64,000 bases of DNA from Pyxicephalus adspersus (lineage: Eukaryota; Chordata; Amphibia; Anura; Pyxicephalidae): positions 84,419,433 to 84,483,432 of the forward strand of contig NC_092859.1 of the NCBI RefSeq assembly GCF_032062135.1. Direction: 5' to 3'. Positions within the stretch are counted from its first letter, which is position 1; every line of letters begins with the position of its first letter. Of this stretch, positions 58,896 through 64,000 are shown piece after piece. Below the pieces are notes generated by a model, which was not told where the DNA came from, did not search any database, and saw only the letters and a program-made list of their open reading frames with translations. Both the position numbers and the translations under genes were made by a program.

Positions 58896-60720
58896 ACCTT
58901 ACTTTCTGTTGTCTAGATGTTTTATCAGACAAAACGCAAGAAAGGGTCTGTAAAAGGGTAAAAGGCAACAAAAAAAGTTGACAGAGGTTCCCAACATTCA
59001 GAACATTAGATGAAGAAAATCTTCTAATAGAGACATCTGTTCTGGGAACAATTTCCTGGGGTGATAGCAGCAAAAAATGCCCTATAAAAGCTAAAAACAC
59101 ATGTTTGTCTGGACATAAACTTTAACTTTTGTTTGTGTTTCTGTTAGAATGACATATTTTCACTTCATGTTCTGGGAACATTTTTATTTGTCATAGAGGA
59201 AGTGAAGGAATCTCTCCAAATGAGCTTCCAATGATAGTAATACCTGTCATTGTGTTTTGATCCCTCCCTACTTTATTAAAAATTGTTTTAGCTAACTTAA
59301 CTATATACCACGAGGAGGCTTTTACCCACCTGATTGGTTAGGTTAACGTGGCTACATCCCTACATTAGACACATTTGCATATTTAATGAATAACCAGATG
59401 GTGTTTCCCAGAAGTGTTTCCCCCCTGGGAAGACAGGCTAGTCTCACACATGCAGCATTGCATTGGAAGCTGGTAAAAATATGTTTTATCGCCTTGTGTT
59501 GCCATGCAAGATGTGTGAGTTAGAGTTCACTGCAATGTATTCATACAACTGATAAGTTATGAGGAATCAGAACCCACTGGAAGCTGTCTCTCTTGGGTTA
59601 ACCACTTGGTCATACTGCTGTCCTGTGCATTTCCTGTTTTCCACTCTGTGTGAGAGGGCTTAATGCCATTGCTTATATCTGGGACATATATATAATCTCC
59701 TTTTTTCTTAAGAACCAGATTGGAAGGAGATTCTTATCTATGTATGGTGTACACAAATGTTTTTGTTTTTGAGCATTTTCTTTTTAATTGTATTTTTTAT
59801 AATATGTGTATATTTATTGATGGACACAGAATGTTTGTTCTGAGTCCCTCCATCTGGTTATTCACCAAATATACAATTTTTCTTAGTAAATGCAGTTTTG
59901 CAGGTCCATCAAAAATATGACCTGAGTGCTGTTCCACTCCACTTCAATTCCCTTTCCTACATCACTAATGAGATTTTTAAGCAGAGCTCCAGATGATGTT
60001 TCCCCATTACACAAAGGTAATTCTTGATAAAGACAGCTAAAATGTCCAATTTTCCAGAACAATAATCTTTAATGGCTGACCTGCAAAGCAATACAAAGCT
60101 CTGAATTATGCAAGGCAATTATAATTTATTTGTCAAAGTATCCTACACCATGTGCCAAGTTTTATTTCTTAGCTTTATATTGAGGCCTTTGAGGAAGCTG
60201 TATTTTCCTGTGGAGTTCCTTTTATGCATCTAACAATGTCCACAGTTACATAAAATAGCAGGAAACCAAACTGACATTATTACAGGATAAATGCAGGTCA
60301 CTGAATTATTCCCACGCACTGTATTAGCACAAGGCTGACATATGGCACATAATGCATGATTTGCTATTCTTCAAAAAAAACGTTTTCACACACATATGAA
60401 AAATGTGTTACACACATTCTTGGCAGGTGTATTCCGTCACATACCAGTAACTTTGCTGAATTGTTATTTGAACACCTGGTGTGACCTGTTTTCTATACAT
60501 ATACTTGAAGGCATACTTTACACTTAAAACTGTAATACATTTTTCTTCATCAACTGACTGTGTAAGCAAGTTACAATATTGTACATAAGGACTGACGTGC
60601 AATGCAGAGCAGTTTAGTTTATCATTGATTTCTGCTGCATCAACACAAAATTGACAAAATACAGTATACCACTCATAATAATTTATTGTAAGTGTTCATT
60701 CAACAGCTTTATATACTTAA

Positions 60721-60862
60721 TGGTCTATTTATAAAGCAGAGAATATGAAATTGAAACATTCCCTGGTGTTGAATCAATTACTACTATTGAAGGACATAGA
60801 CATGGAAGATTCTCCACCAGGGAATGTTTCAGTAAATGTCAGATTCACTGCATAATAAACAT
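60721..60862. repeat. palindromic MITE copy D (family 1)
   Basis: GTCTATTTATAAAGCAGAGA opens the unit. GAAACATTCCCTGGTG and CACCAGGGAATGTTTC are perfect inverted arms. The loop contains CTATTGAAGGACATAGAC and the end is CAGATTCACTGCATAATAAA. Closest to copy A. Confidence 0.8.
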
Positions 60863-63063
60863 ACTCCTTAGTATAGTGCATTCTAACTGAAAAATGTATT
60901 AATTTATCAATGCAAGTTTACCTCTTTGTTATTTGTATTAATTACCATATAGGGGCACATTTATAAAGGGGTAATTAGGTGGATTACTAGAAATGGGATG
61001 ATTTTTTGGTAATTCAATTCAGATTGCTGTATTCATACAGATAGCATTTAGCTAACAAGATTGTCACTTTTATGAATGAATGCATAATTGTCAATGAATA
61101 CGTGTTTGTACTACACACCAGCACTGTTACTAGTGAAGGCAATCAGACCTGTTCCCAGTTTTATTATTATGATAAGATTTGAAACATGGAGTGGTAATTG
61201 AAATTTAAAATTGCAACGCTTTAAAATAGACAGAAATCTGAAAAAATCATGAGATATCCTTTTTCCACATTAGCTTATTTTAACCAAAGTTGCTAATATT
61301 TATTCTGTTTGGTTATAATGAACAAAGGGCTGAATATCCGTTGTTTGAACAGTTTAGTTAGTGTTTCTGTAGGCTAGCTTGATTGTTTTGTTTGCAGGAA
61401 CTCCATGTATTATTTTACATATCCCCCTTAGCCTAGTGCACTTTTCCCCTTTTTTGTGATCTCAAACATATCAGAAAACTGGATTCTATTTTTTTTTCTT
61501 TGGGGAAAAGACTTCCTTTAGGCAAACTCTCCTCAAGGAAAATAGCATAATACATGAAAAAGAATCTAAATCTCTCTTCACTCATTCCTGAGAACTAGCA
61601 CATTCCTGACTATCAGGGAAGTAGACCTTATATTTATCATATTCATATGCTGCAGTTGCATGTTAAAGTACAGGTTTCTTCCTTCCCCCCACTCCTTGAC
61701 CAGACAGTGAAAGTGAAGCAACACACAACTATTAAGCCCCTTCTGTTGTTTCTCCCTCCTTCTTTTTGTGTTCTGCTATACAGAGACTGCAAGAGGCTAA
61801 TGCCAAGTCAAATTCAAGTACTTAAAAAGTGCTTGCATTAAAAAGAAATAAATCACCTATTGATTTAGAAAAAGCTTCAGTGTAGACTTGATATCTCTCA
61901 GGAGTTCAGATTTAATATAAGGTTAAAGTAACAGTCATTTTGGGCTGGATAATAAATTATTGAATATTGAATTCATTTAAAGCTCTAACAAAGCATTAAT
62001 AAGTACTCAAGCAACACCAAATCATTTTCCTATAACAAGCGTATTTTTAAAATGTCAGAATGTAATGTAATTGTACCCTACTTTTTCACTTATAAATGTT
62101 GTTCTTTTTTATTAAGATATATTGACTTGAAAAAGGCCACATTGCTTAGTAAGTATGTATCATGGGAATTGCAAAATTCAGTTGTCCTACTAGCAAATGG
62201 GAACTTTTTTAAAACACTTGCTTTCCCATGTAAAAACAACCATCAGTCTCTGGTATAAATACACAAATGTATAGTATGTAAAAGATAAGTTACACCACAG
62301 AGGGGCCTTTGCAAGCTATGGTTCCAACCAATTTATGAGAATTTAAAGAAAAAAACTGTCTATTTAAATCTAGATTAAATATGCATGTTCACTTTAAAAG
62401 CATTAAAAAACACATGACATTGTATAATTAGTTTTTTTTTTCTCTTGACAATATCTTTCTCTTGACAGAATCTTTATACAGACCACAGAGTTGTACCTTG
62501 ACACCATCCAACAATGCACTTTCACCTGTGATTATCTAAAAAAAATCACAGAGCAATTTCATATGAGGATATGTGGATATTGTTTTTTTTATTCCTTGGC
62601 TACCCTCAAAATAACTGCCAAGTTCTACTTTTTTATTACCCATTTACAACTGACCATAAAAATGTAACCGAAATGCTGTTATATATATTACTGGCACAAG
62701 GCACACCCTTATAATACACCTTATGTTATGTAGCATTATACAATTCTTGTATGCAAACATTTTTTTTTGTAAACATATAGGGATTGTTACTTGAAAAAAA
62801 AAATCCATCTGAGATGAATCAGTCAAGTAACAATGCTCATCTAGAAAACTGTGAACAATGAGAAGAAAGGGGTAGATACAAACAGGTGAAAGTAGGTTTA
62901 TGGTGAAACACGTTTACTAAAATGGATCAGAATAATAACGTGGTAATGCATGGTAAGTGCTAACTGGCTGGAACTAACATCCTTACTTTTTAAATTGTAA
63001 AGAGTGAGGAAGACCATCTGCCCAATTTTGACTTAATACTGAACTCTCAATATATTTTTTTTG

Positions 63064-63640
63064 TGAAGGTACATTGATGATGTCCTCATTATTTGGATGG
63101 GAGGGAGGTTCCTCCTACAACAATTTAAAGAGCTACAATCTAATCCTTTCAGTTTGAAATGTACTATGATGTTTAGTCCACAATCATTCACATTTTTGGA
63201 TCTAACTATTTGGGTGGGCCCAAACAATACTTTGATTTCAACTTGGATATGCATATTAAACACAATTGTACTTATGAGGCTGATTTTATACATCAAGCAA
63301 AAGATCCTAATACTGCACAACAGTTTGATGGGTCTACCCCCACTTCTCTGGTCCAAGCAGCCCTGTCCGTTACAATCACCTTAAGAAAGACTTACCATCT
63401 GTGTATGTGCTGGTCATTGGTGACCACTGTCACTGAGATAGAAAGTAAGAATAAATCCATTTTGGAAGATATGGGGGAAAGAGGGGTGGAGAAATCTTTT
63501 AATGGGGATAAAAGTTCTGGTGAGTGCTGTGTGAGATGCAAAGTCCCCTATTTGAGATTTGCTTTCTGTTACATCTCTGATATCTGTTACATCCTGATAT
63601 CAGTTTTCATCATATTGTCAAAAATCCAAAAATAAAAACA
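63064..63640 (+). pseudogene. Penelope-like element reverse transcriptase fragment
   Basis: From 63067 a frame reads RYIDDVLIIWMGGRFLLQQF, then FKELQSNPFSLKC and QSFTFLDLTIWV. Y-I-D-D is the reverse-transcriptase catalytic box, and the following FLDLTI block about 40 residues on is typical of Penelope-like (Neptune-type) elements found in frogs. A frameshift near 63230 moves the coding sequence to another frame (LDMHIKHNCTYEADFIHQA and on to LVTTVTEIESKNKSILEDMG), matching the RNTLL and KRNC...ERF..RGY parts only loosely. No start, no upstream RT motifs and no GIY-YIG endonuclease are clear. A 5'-truncated, decayed copy. Alternative: another non-LTR retroelement. Confidence 0.75.
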
Positions 63641-64000
63641 TGTTTTGGCTAATTTAATACTAGCTCCATATGGCACTGAAAATTCTGTACTGGTGAGAGG
63701 GCATTCAGTGGCACCTAATAAAGAGGTAAATTGGTAAAGAGGTCATTGGTAAATATGGATTTTGTCAGGTCTTTAAGCCCAACGAAATTCTGGGAAAATA
63801 AGCAAATATCTATCCCTCTTTTAATTATGTGGGGATATCAGTGTAATTACAACACCCCACAAGGAGATCAAACGCATGCTGGGCAGCTGATGGCCTATCA
63901 TGTATGTGTACAAAACAATGTAAAAAAATTGTCTGGAAGTCGTTTAATTTACACCCAGTTCTAATATGTATGATCACTTGAAGAGCAATAAACAAAACTA
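63641..64000 (+). other. possible continuation of the Penelope-like element
   Basis: Translation fragments such as FHHIVKNPKIKTCFG lie where the region between RT and endonuclease of a Penelope-like element would fall, but no motif is decisive. It could be plain intron. Confidence 0.3.

Larger units (their letters stand above)
52887..63063 (-). other. ntn4: ntn4 upstream intron (partial), no LN exon found
   Basis: This is the sequence 5' of the first visible exon on the minus strand, running toward the missing LN-domain exon. I looked for the Cys-rich LN motifs on the minus strand and found none, so the intron probably continues past the window end. It contains a TTAA-type element (58624-58895), a palindromic MITE (60721-60862) and two unexplained patches (56446-56745 and 58220-58560). 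Confidence 0.7.

Noticed and set aside
52887..64000. LN-domain and signal-peptide exons of ntn4
   Set aside because: No minus-strand sequence with the LN cysteine pattern was found, so they are taken to lie outside the window.

Overview
This window reads as vertebrate nuclear DNA, most likely from an amphibian (probably a frog). The evidence is a multi-exon vertebrate gene with GT-AG introns, a generally AT-rich background, a processed ribosomal-protein pseudogene, and many repeats: tRNA-SINE-like copies, hAT-type and TTAA-flanked MITEs, decayed Tc1/mariner elements and a Penelope-like reverse transcriptase. The organism is inferred from the style of the repeats and from protein similarity recalled from memory. 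No database search was possible.

The one recognisable functional gene is netrin-4 (ntn4), on the minus strand. Eight coding exons lie between 52886 and 20530 (in gene order: 52886-52608, 44892-44766, 40166-39978, 32029-31816, 30467-30355, 26573-26505, 22703-22533, 20666-20530). Every junction is GT-AG, and the exon lengths keep one open frame of 1299 bp (432 residues plus a TGA stop). The exons encode the end of the laminin N-terminal (LN) domain, three laminin-type EGF (LE) repeats, a linker, and the C-terminal C345C/NTR domain ending Asp-Cys-Ile. The signal peptide and most of the LN domain must lie on exons beyond position 64000.

Positions 1-20529 are downstream of ntn4. They hold the probable 3' UTR and intergenic DNA with repeats: a hAT-type MITE with an 8-bp target duplication (3320-3692), a TTAA-flanked element carrying a 22-bp minisatellite (8661-9126), a dead Tc1 transposase (10170-10985), the first of two near-identical 329-bp multi-hairpin elements (13979-14307), and SINE-like copies. 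No second host gene was recognised there.

The ntn4 introns hold the other repeats. These include the second 329-bp multi-hairpin element (25822-26150), two longer relatives (21817-22238 and 40819-41302, the latter with an AT-microsatellite core), two further Tc1/IS630-like fossils (27180-27690 and 29144-29935), a hAT-like element (42476-42763), members of two palindromic MITE families, and an RPL24 processed pseudogene that appears to have landed inside one of those MITEs (45580-46297). The right edge (63064 to about 63640) carries a Penelope-like reverse transcriptase fragment.

I did not find a convincing new biological system. The most unusual structures are the element built almost wholly from five consecutive stem-loops, present in two same-length copies, and the nested retrocopy-in-MITE. 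A few short open frames (36952-37269, 56446-56745, around 12544-12690) remain unexplained.
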